The translations under genes were made by a program, and so were the position numbers. Of a stretch of DNA of 64,000 nucleotides, positions 41,543 to 53,177 are shown piece after piece. The stretch's first letter is position 1, and every line of letters starts with the position of its first letter. Below the pieces are notes generated by a model, which made no database searches, was not told where the DNA came from, and worked only from the letters and a program-made list of their open reading frames with translations. The stretch spans positions 1,054,001-1,118,000 of the forward strand of contig JAGMUV010000017.1 in NCBI GenBank assembly GCA_020744425.1. The letters are read 5' to 3'. This DNA comes from Dactylonectria macrodidyma (Eukaryota; Ascomycota; Sordariomycetes; Hypocreales; Nectriaceae).

Positions 41543-44021
41543 TTAGGTCTTCATGGTGGTAGTATAGGTTTGGAGCAGCTTGGCTACGGTTTCGTGCCCG
41601 TTCGCTGCTGCCCGCGATAGCGGTGTCCGACCGTCACTATCTTTGGCCTCTAGCTCGGCGCCTTTCTCGAGAAGCAGCTTGGCTACGGCCTCGTGCCCGT
41701 TCGCTGCTGCCCACGATAGCGGTGTCTGATCCCAGACATCTTTGGCCTCTAGGTCGGCGCCTTTCTCGAGAAGCAGCTTGGTTACGGCCTCGTGCCCGCA
41801 CATTGCTGCCCCCGATAGCGGTGTCCGACCGTCACTATCTTTGGGCTCTAGCTCGGCGCCTTTCTCGAGAAGCAGCTTGGTTACGGCCTCGTGCCCGTAC
41901 ACTGCTGCCCCCGATAGCGGTGTCCGACCGACACTATCTTTGGCCTCTAGCTCGGCGCCTTTCTCGAGAAGCAGCTTGGCTACGGCCTCGTGCCCGTTCG
42001 CTGCTGCCCACGATAGCGGTGTCCAGCCGGAGTCATTTTTGGCCTCTAGGTCGGCGCCTTTCTCGAGAAACAGCTTGGCTACGGCCTCGTGCCCGTTCGC
42101 TGCTGCCCACAATAGCGGTGTCCAGCCAGAGCCATCTTTGGCCTCTAGGTCGGCGCCTTTCTCGAGAAGCAGCTTGGCTATGGCCTCGCGCCCGTACACT
42201 GCTGCCTGCGATAGCGGGGTCGTACAATCGCCATCTCTGGCCTCTAGGTCGGCGCCTTTCTCGAGAAGCAGCTTGGCTACGGCCGCGTGCCCGTACACTG
42301 CTGCCCACGATAGTGGTGTCTGACCGAAGCCACCTTTGGCGTCTAGGTCGGCGCCTTTGTCGAGAAGTAGCTTCGCTACGGCCTCGTGCCCGTTCGCTGC
42401 TGCCCGCGATAGCGGTGTCCAGCCAGAGCCATCTTTGGCCTCTAGGTCGGCGCCTTTCTCGAGAAGCAGCTTCGCTACGGCCGCGTTCCCCTTCGCTGCT
42501 ACCTGCAATAGTGGTGTCTTACCAGTGCTATCTTTGGCCTCTAGGTCGGCGCCTTTCTCGAGAAGCAGCTCGACCTCGGCCTCGTCCCCCATCTCTACTG
42601 CTGGCAATGGCTGTGTCTGGACCTGATCATGTATAGACGGTTAGCCGCTGACCCTTCGGCATGGAAGTTCGATATGTGATCGTTAAGCACCTCGTATAAC
42701 AGCTTCCGTGGAATAACGGTTAGTTGGGTATTCGAGCCCGTTTGGAAAGTATTTGGGAGATTAGTGATATTTGAGACCTGTGTTGTCATTCCTCTCTCTT
42801 CATCGAACGAACTCCTTCCGGAAGATGAAGTTGATGATCTGCATCGTCAACTGCCAGCTCAGAATATTCTATGAGTCGCTGGACTTACTCGCTGCGATCA
42901 TCTGGAATCATTGGCGCACTTGGCATCCAAGACTGAACCCAGGCATGACAAATGGCTGCACTAGAGTCTAGTCGTTCATCTGGCTTCGGGCTCATCAAAG
43001 CACGAATAAAAGCCTGCCCGTCCAAGCTGACATGAAAATCAAGTAACGAGCCACTGAAAGAAATGCCGTTGACTCGGGAATATGCGAGACTTGGTCAATA
43101 TCCAGAAGGTCATTACGCCCAAGGCCCACATATCTGCCGCCGGGTAGTTAATATCCGGGAGGCTATCTTGGTCAAAGAGCTCGGGTGCCATGTATTCGAC
43201 GGTACCGATCACTGTGCTTGCGCCGCTAGTAGCTGCTTCTAGTCTTTTGCTGATACCGAAATCTGAAAGTTTGACCCACCAAGAGCCTGGCTCTGTAGGT
43301 GTTGGACGTTGTTGAATCAAGACATTCTTGTACCGGAGATCAGATACTTGTCCACTGCCAAATTGAACGGTGGTCGAGTATTTCGGACTTTACTCACCTG
43401 AGGCTTTATGTCACGGTGAGCAAAACCTTCTCCGTGCATGATTGCTAAGCCCCGCAGCACTTGACTGGTAATCTGGCGAGAGCCGTCTTCAGACAAGGCA
43501 GGATGATCGCGGAGATATGTCTGCAAATCTCCTGCAGGGACGTACTCCATAGCGATACACATGGAGTCCTTTTTCTCATACCATCCCAGCGACTTCACGA
43601 AGTATTTGGAGTACTACTCGTCTGAGTTAGCATGAAGTGCCTTCATAGACTGTTATTGCGCTGAACGGCCTGGCTGTGGCATGGCATCGAAACCCGGATG
43701 AGCACGTACCTTGTCATGAGAGAATTTGACAATGGTTTCGAGTTCTCGAATGTATCGTCGTCTTCCACCGCCATCCTGAAGTGGGATTATTTTTACTGCG
43801 CGATGGGTATAATGGCGACTGCCACTGGTACATGTCTGTAAAAAAACTTGCCCCTGGCCGCCACTGCCAATGGGCCGTTTGTCGCTCTTCCAACATTCCA
43901 ACCGTCGTTGCGACGATGGAGGCGCATCAGGATCATCATAGATATGGACGATTTCGCGTTTCTTAGGGAATGTGGTCTCCAGCTTGTAGTCCCGCACATG
44001 ATCCGGTAGTTCATCCTCCAT
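41543..44021 (-). CDS. protein kinase-ankyrin repeat fusion
   Basis: Supported exons are 44021-43710, 43613-43398, 43326 to about 43091, about 43053-42889, 42838-42691 and 42622-41543. The N-terminal half is a complete kinase domain: glycine loop GSGGQG at 52-57, VAIK-type Lys at 77 (RAVK), HRDIKPQN at 171-178, DFG at 198-200, GTVEYMAPEL and DMWALG. All catalytic residues are present. The last exon adds about ten ankyrin repeats with an A(D/E)LEAKDxxGxTPLxxAA unit. The join near 43090-43054 needs a 37-nt intron, shorter than the others, or reflects a frameshift. If intact, this is a signalling kinase with a repeat recognition surface. Confidence 0.62.
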
Positions 44022-44999
44022 TGAGATAAGTATTCCACAAATTCGGCGATGGGTGAATCTTAGGGGAAATGGGACAGAATTCTACCTGGGTGATCGCTGC
44101 GACCACGAGTGGCAGGGAATGAAGTGGGTTTATCTAGGCCTTGGCTAGCTTTTACACCATAAGTCACGGCCTGTCACCTGCTGCTCTACTATGTACGTTA
44201 ATTGGTTGTACCGGCTAACATGTTAGACCGCGGATACATAACATCAAGCAAATCACCATTACCTATGGTCCATTTTTTTCGGTCATGAGAGCTAACTAGT
44301 GAGATAAGTAGGCTGGGAAGCTCCAAGTCTGCATCCGGCCTGTAAGCGCTACCCCCGTTTAGATCGGCTTGCATCATCCCCTGTTAGCTGGAGACCCAGC
44401 CACCGCGATTCTACAAAGCTCAAGATACACACTTCATTGAAAAGACAATCGACTGCGGCGTCAATATTAGCATGAGTTTCGAATACATCACAAACTGATT
44501 CCTGACCTTCTACGTACTGTGGCGGGTGATAGGAGGTGCCATATACGTGGCGGACACCCCGTCTAGTGGGATTTCTGAGAAGGTCGGTTGATAACATTAT
44601 TGGATTGAGGCCCGAAGTCTTATCCTGACGAATCGCGAAATTGCCGCAGTGTGAAGGACTCGGGCATACGCGTTGACCAACTATTGGCGCCATAAAGACT
44701 TTGGATGGGTAACCCTAGCAAGCCACACCTGCTGCCGTTCAGCCTTCCACGTCATTATCGCAACACGAGAAAGGTTAGCGGTCGACGCGCTTGCCCATTG
44801 CAAACCGCTGTCTTGAGGGAGGCGGATTGACCCCTAGTCAGTTCCCCCCACTCCGATCGACTCTCGGGTTGTGTTGTCTTCGCGTCTGTATTCCTACACT
44901 CAGGCGCACACTGAAGCAATGGTAGCACTACACACATCCCGAACTTCCACCTGAGTACGACATTCGAAAATTCCACTGACGTCTAGGTTTCAGCACGTA
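44022..44999. other. intergenic between divergent kinase-type genes
   Basis: No supported gene; it holds the promoters of the kinase-ankyrin gene (minus) and the HeLo gene (plus). Confidence 0.4.
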
Positions 45000-46584
45000 A
45001 TGGCTGAGTTCGCTATTGGAGTTGTTGGCCTTACTGGGACTATCGACTTATGCATGAAGTATGTATCCAGGACAATAATTCCATAGATATCACCGATGCG
45101 CATAAGGGCTAACCAGATGAAAAAAAACAAGATGGGGAAAGGCTCTGGTTCAGGCATGCAAGGACTACCGGGAAGCTGACGCCAAGGTCGACGAGATGAT
45201 TGTCCGCATTGAAGTGTGTTGGATACGAGTTCTCAGCCAGCTGGAGGTGACCAAGGAGCTAGAAAGCACCATGACCGACGACCACAAAGCTCTTCAACAG
45301 CGAATTCTTTGCATCCTCCGGGGCAAGTTGGATGCAGCTACTCTGAATCTCTCAAAGTTTTCCCGCCGCCCAATGCCCGAAATGGTGAAAAAGCTACAGT
45401 TCGTGCGTTTGAAGGATACTCTTGAAGAGACCATAGCGGAACTGGAATCCTGGCAGAGACTCTACGAGCCTTCTTGGTTTCACTTGATCAAACTTGCTCC
45501 TCCTACTGTTGATGTGACGCTCAACAACGTCATCAAAACCGGACCTACAGGTGCAGCGGACTTCAGTTTGGTAGCCCGGAAGTTTCGTCGAGCGTTCAAA
45601 GAGCCCTCGATAGAATCTCAGAGCGTCTTTATTCGCGAAGAGGAGCTAAACGGCTATAACAAAGAACCCATTTTATCCTGCACGGCCCTAATAGCCACGC
45701 GTCCAGGAGACTCCAGACGGCTCATTGTCGACATAGTCACCAACGGGGCAGTCCAGTCCAAAGACGCACGGGAGTTTGCCCGCCGTCTTCGAGACTCAGA
45801 CCCCTTCACCTTTGGAGTCTTTAGCTGCAAGGGGGTCGTGCGGCAGGGTAAGACCTCCGGGATTGCCTTCCTCTTCCGGGTTCCAGAAGGATACACGGCC
45901 ATCCGCACTGTTCGACAACTGCTGCTCTCCGGCCAAGCCCATGACTCACTTTCCGACCGCCTTGAGATGGCGAAAAAGCTTGTCAATGCCGTCTATTACG
46001 TTCACTTGTACGGGTTCGTACACAAGAATATCCGTCCTGAGACGATACTGAGCCTCAGCGAGACGGAGGAGGGGAGACTCTCCAGCATGGCATGCCTAGT
46101 TGGGTTCCAGGTCATCCGAAATGCAGATGGGAGGACATACCCGGTGACCGATATGAAGTGGGAGACCAATATGTACCGGCATCCGCTGCGGCAGGGAAAC
46201 AACGTCGACTACTATGTGATGCAGCACGACATCTACAGCCTTGGAGTATGCCTTCTCGAGATTGGTCTGTGGGAGTCGCTCCTTGCGTACGACCCCGACG
46301 GGGCCGCGCAGCCGTCGACAGCTCTTAGCCTCGCTGAAGACAGGGCACAGCTTAAGACTCCCAATATACTAAAAGAGCACCTCGTTACTCTTAGTCGTAG
46401 CAACGTGTTGAGAGCCAAGATGGGTACTAAGTACAGCGAGGTGGTCGAGACGTGTTTGACTTGTCTGGACAAGGACAACTTAGATTTTGGTGACGAAAGA
46501 GAATTCCAGGATGAGGATGGAGTGACGGTAGGTGTGAGGTACATTGAAAAGGTCCTCGGCATTCTAAATAGCATTTCTTTATAA
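45000..46584 (+). CDS. HeLo-domain pseudokinase protein, 503 aa
   Basis: Exon 1 (45000-45058) and exon 2 (45132-46584) join across a 73-nt intron (GTATGT donor, GCTAACC branch site, ACAAG acceptor). Residues 1-200 start EFAIGVVGLTGTIDLCMK and continue as a predicted helical bundle (DYREADAKVDEMIVRIEVCW), typical of HeLo / prion-inhibition domains that form membrane-active cell-death modules. Residues 210-490 resemble a kinase fold with broken catalytic motifs: HKNIRPETIL in place of HRDxKPxN and VGF in place of DFG. A pseudokinase behind a four-helix-type bundle is the MLKL layout. The C-terminus continues the helical kinase lobe. Confidence 0.75.
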
Positions 46585-46842
46585 GAATCAATTACCGACA
46601 CTTGACTTTTACAAGAAAAACAAGGTGGCGCGTTACTTCTCCCGCTTCAAGCTCATCCAGGCGACTTTATCGCTTTACAGTACCAGGAAAACGGCCATAT
46701 CACACTTCCCCAGAATACACCCCAGAAAACTAATAGTGGTCAAGTCTACGTCTGTGGAACTTCATACCCATTTGAAAATGATCTTCTTTCCTCCATTCAT
46801 AAAGTCTGGGACCGCCAGGGAACAGGTGGGGATGGGCGTGGT

Positions 46843-49800
46843 CAGGGCTCCTAATAGTGCAACCGTTCGGTTTAGAGACCTCAAACTGATCCATTAGTCC
46901 ATTTGGCTTGGCCACACTAAACTGCCGACCCGTTTGACTTAGCCACACTAAACTGCCAGTCCGCCTGACTTGGCCAAACTAAACTATCAGTCTGCCTGAG
47001 AAACGCAAACTGAACTGTTGGTCTGTTCATCACGGCCAAACTAAACCAACAGTGCAAACTGTGGTCTACACTATTAGTCTGAACAAAATAACCCGACTTG
47101 CGGCCTGCCCTCCTCGTACCTGCCACGCTGCCTCCAAAGCTCCCAACGCCGTCGTCGAATTGCCTCACCCGCCGCCTTGCTAACCCCTTTCCTGAATACT
47201 AAGCATTGGAGATGGTGCTGGCGGCTGCCGTACATAGCAACACTAGACACACTTAGACAACCGCGCATCTGACAAAGCAGAAATCTTACCTCTGATGGGA
47301 CTATCAGAACGCTACTGTCCCAGGATCGTAGGCATTCCAAGAGATTCAACGTTTCGATATTCATAGCTCCTCGCTGCTCTGTTACCGAGAGTTTGGCCTT
47401 AGAGAAGAGTCGCTCTGTCTCAGTAGACATCGGCGCAATCGACAGAATGTCAATGGCCATCAAAGATAAGTTAGGGAACCGCCGTCGCTGCGCTGGTTCC
47501 AACCACCATTTCAGCGGATCCGATACCATAATCACAGGCTCACGGCAGTACGCTTCGTACTCGTCGTAGTCCATGTTGAAAATGGTAGCCTTTTGCTCTT
47601 TCATCCACACTTTGTACCCATTTAGTCGCCTTGTAGTTGGCTCCTGTGCAAAAACTGGTCGAAGAACAGGCAAGGAGGTGGTTGATTTGTACGCCTCCCT
47701 CCATAGCTCGCCTACGCGGGCTTTAGCCCTCTCAATCCATTCAGTCTTGCCCTCCCAAGTCTTCTCCATGTATGCCCACTTGAGGGAAGGATTCAACACC
47801 GTCGCTGCTGAATAGACCGGCGAATCTTCCGTCAATTCATAGTAGTCGGCCAGTTTTGCCCACGCGGTCTCCATCATAGTTGCCAGGTGGGGGATGGTAG
47901 TGGCCTTCTTGGCCGCCTCAATGTGATGCAAGAGATAGTCCATGGCAGGCAGAACGTCAGAGATGGAAATCCCCATGCCTTCATTGGCTATTGTAGCGTC
48001 ATAAAATGGCTCGAGAAATTTATGAGTCTCCGCCAAAGTTGTCCAGTCAGCTGGAGTCAGAACGTCGTCCTGCAGAGCCGGCTCCTGAGCACAAAATACA
48101 GTGATAGCTTGCCGGATTTTAGGCCTGAGGACCCATTCGACCATGCCGTACCACGAATTCCAACGAGTGTCATTATCGCGTCGTAGCCTTAGACCGTCGG
48201 TGAGACGAGTAAACGTTTGAAGTCGCTGGGGGGTCCAAGTGATGTAGACCACGATATTATGCAGCTTGCCTATCGCCCCTCGCTTTCTCCATTGCTCAAC
48301 TTCCTCGTCGGATGGCCCGTGGTAGGAATCAGTTGTGGGTGGTCGCTTTCCAATGAGGAACTCCATCACAGCCAGATTAATGATGTGGCCGAAACAGCGA
48401 AGTCGGTGAGGAAGAGGATCGTAGAAAACATCGAACTCCTGTTCTAAGTCGTCGGAGATTTTGTCGATCATGGTGTTCATGTTGGTGGCATTATTCATCA
48501 TAAAGTATCCAACTTTTGACGCTATTCCAAATTCTCGTATGAACTCCATGATAGCTTCTGCCATGTTCTCGCCGCTGTGCTGTCCTTCCAATTCCTTTAT
48601 CCTCACCACCAGTGACTGCAGGCCATGATCTTCGGTAACGAATTGAACTGTGAATCCTATTACGCCAAAACAATTTGGCGATGTCCAGTTGTCAGGAACA
48701 ATGTGGATTGATGAGAGGGCATTCTGTAGAGCTCGCTTTACAAACTCCTTTTTGTTGTCGTATCCCCATTGTAAGTCATTTTAACCGTGTCACCAGACCT
48801 TGGGAGGAGATCATCAGCGGCCGGACGAATATACCGGATAAAGTCGCGAAAGGCCGGCTGCTCAACATGAGCAAAGGAGAGGCTGCAAGCTACTGTGTAT
48901 CGACAGTACAATTCGCGCAGAGTAGCTGGGTCTAGGGCATCTTCCTCTGCCGTCGCCTTGCGTTTCTTGGTGGAGGCAAGACTTTCATCGGCCAGGAAGG
49001 CAGTGATGTCTCCAAGGCGACTTTGCGTCACTTCCCGCATGGTCTCTTGCCTTCCAGAAACCATGATCTTGTACTCCGTCCGCAAATGGTTGACAATGGG
49101 GGACGACCCACCAGAGCAGTTGTATTTCTTCGCTCTTTTCTTGTCGAAGCAGGGTTGGCAATGCCACCATTTCGTTCCGTTGGAATCGACCCAAGCTGCC
49201 GGAGTACCCTTCCCTTCTTCGCTTCGACAGTACCGCCAGATGGGAGACGTCTTTTTGCGGGGCGCACTAGAGGGTGGCGAAGATGATGGTGATAATGCTG
49301 TATGAGCAAGAAGGTCGGAGTCAACCGTATGGCTGGTACTGCCAATAGCACTGGCAGTCTCGGAGTGATCCACGCTAGAGGACATGATTCAGCAAAGACG
49401 GCACGTAGACAATAAGGTGGCGATCACGGGAGTCTGGTAGAGCAGAATTGTTGAAGAGACCAGGTTGCTTGTGGCACCTTTGGTCTGTCGACCTCAAGGG
49501 TAGTGGGTGTAGATATAGGCTGTACAACTTCCTCCCAAGGCACTTGAGAGTCGATGACTACAAATATACAGGCCAAGCCGCAGGGGCTGAAATCAACCAA
49601 CCGCTTCCAATCGTTGGATCCGGCCACCCATGCTTAGTAACCAGCCAATTCAGAAGTCCTAGAGATTAGTTTGGACTACAGGCTCCAAGTCGTTCTTGGA
49701 TTCCGCCTTCAACTTCCCGGTTTGGCACTTATCAAGTCCGCTGGCCAATGATTGGCCACGGTAAAAAGTTAGGTTCGCTGCTGAATATGGACACTGTTTA

Positions 49801-50150
49801 AGACGATTGTGTCAGTAGCGTGATACCTACGTTACAATAGCTTAACACAGCTAAACTATTGTACCCGCTAACATGTCTTAGCGCCCTATTGGAAATTTCC
49901 CCAGCGCGCTAGTGGGACTGTTAGTCTGCGACCCTCGCACTGCACTAGTGGTCAGTCTGGTCAAGTTCACACTGGACCATCAGTGTGGTCTGAAGGCTTG
50001 CACTGAACCAGCAGTGTGGTCTGAAGGCTTGCACTGAACCAGCAGTGTAGTCCGAGAAACGTACACTGAACCAATAGTGCACGGACTATTAGTGTGCACT
50101 GCAGTGTGCACTAATAGTGCTCTTAATGGTGCGCACTATTAGGAGCGCTG
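46843..50150 (-). mobile_element. complete hAT transposon with target-site duplication
   Basis: The ends are CAGGGCTCCTAATAGTGC at 46843 and its inverted counterpart ending at 50150 (one mismatch in 18). The 8-bp sequence GGCGTGGT flanks both sides (46835-46842 and 50151-50158), the size expected for hAT insertion. Subterminal repeats containing CAGTGTGGTCTGAAGGCTTG (49970-50060) and ACTAAACTGCC (46915-47000) lie inside the ends. The single internal gene encodes a BED/hAT transposase on the minus strand. Confidence 0.93.
47074..49385 (-). pseudogene. hAT transposase with one frameshift
   Basis: The N-terminal frame (49385 to about 48780) has a BED-finger-like region (WHCQPCFDKKR...H). The second frame (about 48779 to 47074) has the catalytic core region (YFMMNNATNMNTM, NDTRWNSWYGM) and the hATC dimerisation domain (FPNLSLMAIDILSIAPMSTE, ERLFSKAK, LLECLRSW). 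Homology runs continuously across the switch (DTVK to NDLQWGYDNKKEF) if one A is added to the AAAA run at 48782-48779, so a 1-nt deletion is the likely cause. Apart from this the gene is open. Alternatively it is a sequencing error. Confidence 0.85.
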
Positions 50151-50668
50151 GGCGTGGTAGGCTCTTGGGCGTTTGGGATTTCGACGATGGCCAATGTTAC
50201 CAAATAAATGATGGGGCTATTTCTAGGGAGCGTCAAGCAGCATTTAGTAAAACAGCAATCAATCCGTCGGGCGCTGACTTATGGTGCCAAGTTGACATTC
50301 GACTACCTCTGGATATACTCGGCTGGTATAGTCTTTATTGGGTCTGGGACTGGCCGACAGCATCAACTGATGCTATTCCCGGCGGGCAAATGGAGGTTTA
50401 TACTAGTTGCATGGATATCGAGGTGCAGCCAGCAGCTCAAGAGGGTACGGTGTCATTTGTGAAGGGACAAGACTTGAATTTCGCAGGGATTAAAGCACAA
50501 ATGATGGGGATAAATTGGGGTTCAAGAATCGGAAAAGTAATAATGCCACGTCCATAACTTCAATGCAACTCTTAGGCTACTCATATAACAACGGGGGAAA
50601 TGAACGCCTAGATACGAAGCTTCTACCACATTATATTGCCCGCCGTGCACAGGCAGGTCCTGCGTTGA

Positions 50669-51601
50669 TCACTTTTTGGTTTGAACCCTAACATCCAAGC
50701 GAATATCAGGTCCTGTTGCTAGCTCGCCTTCCGTATACTTCGAGCAATTTGCGATATAGCGAAATGATTGCCAGGGATGGGGCCGACCATTCAAATGCGA
50801 ATGGAGTCCACGACACCGGCACCAGCTGCGGTCCAGATCGAATGCGTCGCCAACATCAGTGCGATACTCAAGATGGTCAAGCAGGAGGATACCAGTTTCT
50901 ATGTTGCAAAACACTGTTTTGGTCTCTCCCTCCTTGTCAGTCAACGGGAGAAGCTGGAGGTGAAGCCGTGCGGCTTCACAAGCCTGTTTGCACACGAACA
51001 TTATACTTGGCAGTGGAGGGGTTCGGATAGATAATCCAGGTTCCTCCATGTGCCTAACGTGGGTGATTTGTCCTGTAGGCAAACTGAACAACCAAATAGC
51101 GACTTGAAGTTCTGTGGGCAGTCGATTGAAACACGTAAAGGCTCCCTTCGGTTGGCTGAGTTGGCTTTGAGATTCTTGCGGTAGTTCAGTTGGAAGAGTC
51201 TGCGGTATTGTTGGCCGATTTAATGATGAATAAGACCTGTAATCAACCCCAGTTGGGCATAGTTCGACGACGAACTGGAATAGCCAATACTTCTCTGGGC
51301 AGCGTTTGTCATGAAGGGAGAGGAAATGTCGGTGAATAAAGGGAAAAAATCGATGCCTAACATTCCGGTAATGGTTCTCATCATCCAGACGTATATGCGC
51401 CGTACCCTCTACCTCCGGTGAGTATAGTGTGATAACCAAAGAGTCATATCGGCCTTGAAGGGGGAGTTCATGCACCAGAGCCTGAAGCGACTCTGGGAGC
51501 TTTGCGTTATTTGGAGTCCATTTGTGAAGTTGGAAATTTGATGTTGACCCTTGGAAAGCGAAGGCAATTGCCTCAGGTGGTATCTCAGGATTGGTTGCCA
51601 T
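50669..51601 (-). CDS. 2EXR-domain protein, 310 aa
   Basis: A single exon. The segment FTCFNRLPTELQVAIWLFSL at about 154-173 is the characteristic F-box-like opening of fungal 2EXR proteins. PSIMFVCKQACEAARLHLQL follows at the usual distance, then alternating strands. The first 150 residues form a separate acidic/aromatic region with a QSQLSQPKG linker. 2EXR proteins are greatly expanded in filamentous fungi; their role is unknown but an F-box-like adaptor role is often proposed. Confidence 0.75.
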   Translation of the reverse strand: MATNPEIPPEAIAFAFQGSTSNFQLHKWTPNNAKLPESLQALVHELPLQGRYDSLVITLYSPEVEGTAHIRLDDENHYRNVRHRFFPFIHRHFLSLHDKRCPEKYWLFQFVVELCPTGVDYRSYSSLNRPTIPQTLPTELPQESQSQLSQPKGAFTCFNRLPTELQVAIWLFSLPTGQITHVRHMEEPGLSIRTPPLPSIMFVCKQACEAARLHLQLLPLTDKEGETKTVFCNIETGILLLDHLEYRTDVGDAFDLDRSWCRCRGLHSHLNGRPHPWQSFRYIANCSKYTEGELATGPDIRLDVRVQTKK

Positions 51602-53177
51602 GTCTTAAGAAATAGGAATAGATCGAGAGAGTTATAAGCGCATAAAAGAGGAAGTTGAGCACACCTTGGTGAGTGGGGGTAAGGCGCCCTTAAGTAGTTT
51701 TCGGTCGCCAAAAGCCAATTAATTGCCCACTTTGGGCCATAATGTACCAACGACTACTGCGAGCTTCTCAGCTGCGGATGAAATGCCGCAGCTTTGTCTC
51801 GCGCTCAGGAACACCATTGAGGTGTTGGATGATTTCATGATCGATGAATAGGAGGGCTAAAGGCGATTTGCGCTGAACTTGTTGCTAATTGCAAAATGCG
51901 GGGCTTGGTGTTGAAGAGTCCTGTGAAGCGATCGCCGGAGAATTGATTTTGCAGAGAAATCGGAAACTTGCAGACGCAGATTTTTAGTTTGTCAGCTGTG
52001 TACCTGAGGGAAATGAGGCAAGTGCCTCGGGCTTGAATAATTCATATACACAGTATTCATGTATCCGGTGTAACATCAGCAACCTAGGAATTAAAATAAG
52101 AAGTGAAAATAAGAGAGCCGCTGGAGGGGAGTGCGCAGGACCCAGAGTGGGGAGAGGGGTGTGTGCCAGTGGGTGGCTCCAGCGGCTCGTGAGAAAACGG
52201 TGAGGAAGCCTCCAAACGGTATCTGCCACCGTTTCACTGGCAGGCGCCAGCCGCTACTATCACGTGCATCGAGGGACTGTGTTCGCCAGCAGTAGGACAC
52301 ACCCTGCATCGGCGATTGTTGGTTCCCTAATCATTGCAGACGAGCCTGGAGGGATTTGCCAACGCATAAGGCCAGCACAGAAGCCCAAGTATACCCTCTT
52401 CGTCAAGTTTCTATCTTCTCATTCGCCTTTGCGGTCGGATGCAGTAGGTGATGTAAGCCAATTTATGAACATGGCGTAATATGTAGACAACTCAATATGC
52501 AGAAGATACAATAGTAAATTGATAGTAATAAGTAGCATTCTTACACAAATCCCTCGCATCTAGTAGCTTGCATCCATACTCTCCGTGGTCTCATCCTCCA
52601 CAAGGCTCTCAGCTTCCTCGACCGCTCGACCACCTCGAAGATCTGCTTGTAACACCCAAGTTGGAGTCCATTTGACCAAAAATTCTATTTCCCCACACTC
52701 TGACCGTCGCACATTTAAAAGGCTGTCAAATCTGTATTCACTTCCTTCGGCGCTCGCCCCTCAAAGGCTTCTTGGCGACTCGGGTCTGCGCAACCAATAG
52801 AATATCGATCCGCCAGTGATCAGATTGGCTCTGGCCCAACGAGCCTTCGTCTCAGCTTCGCCTCGGTGTCTGGGTCATAGGATCCCACGATAGCCAATCC
52901 TCGGGCTTTGCACACAATACGTGGCACGGGAGACGATGTCTCCGAGAACAAGGCAGCACGGCACTGCCAATATTTGACTGAGATGGTGAGGAGAAAGAAG
53001 AAGAAGAGGAAAGGGAGTTCATATAGACACTTCAAAAGCGGCGGGAAACAATTCTTTGGAACGGAGCCTAAATAACTTATATCATTGAACATCTCTATTC
53101 CACTTCCTTCGCAGAGTCAAAAAAATTGCAGCTAATTTACACGAGGAGTAAAAGGATTGTTAGTTTGATATACTAAA
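51602..53177. other. intergenic holding a foldback repeat
   Basis: No supported gene. A short foldback element is listed separately at 52106. The frame at 53092-52820 (minus) has a hydrophobic stretch but no start, splice or family support. Confidence 0.4.
52106..52262. repeat. dispersed foldback repeat, copy 1
   Basis: GAGCCGCTGGAGGGGAGTGC at the left and CTCCAGCGGCTC about 80 bp later are inverted with respect to each other. The following 60 bp (AAACGGTGAGGAAGCCTCC...ACGGTATCTG) also match copy 2 at 56352-56500. Overall similarity between copies is roughly two-thirds by eye. Confidence 0.55.

Larger units (their letters stand above)
46606..50557 (+). pseudogene. DUF7492-type gene, 5'-truncated and split by a hAT element
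   Basis: The left part (46606-46842) reads PLQAHPGDFIALQYQENGHI and then NSGQVYVCGTSYPFENDLL. The right part (50159-50557) reads RLLGVWDFDDGQCYQIND, later LYWVWDWPT and EVYTSCMDIEV. Both are hallmarks of secreted fungal DUF7492 proteins, and the two parts join in frame if the 3,308-bp element and one target-site copy are left out. The N-terminal part with the signal peptide is missing, with a TGA just upstream at 46603. The gene was therefore broken both by 5' loss and by transposon insertion. Confidence 0.8.

Noticed and set aside
41623..42636. 337-aa open frame on the plus strand, Arg/Ser/Leu-rich
   Set aside because: It is antisense to the ankyrin array of the kinase fusion; the 99-bp periodicity keeps the opposite frame open by chance.
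50117..50150. Start of the DUF7492 frame inside the hAT terminal repeat
   Set aside because: The first codons of that open frame are transposon end sequence; the host gene resumes only at the target-site duplication.
52820..53092. Possible small membrane protein on the minus strand
   Set aside because: One hydrophobic run (LFFFFLLTI) in an otherwise unstructured frame; no start context or homologue pattern.
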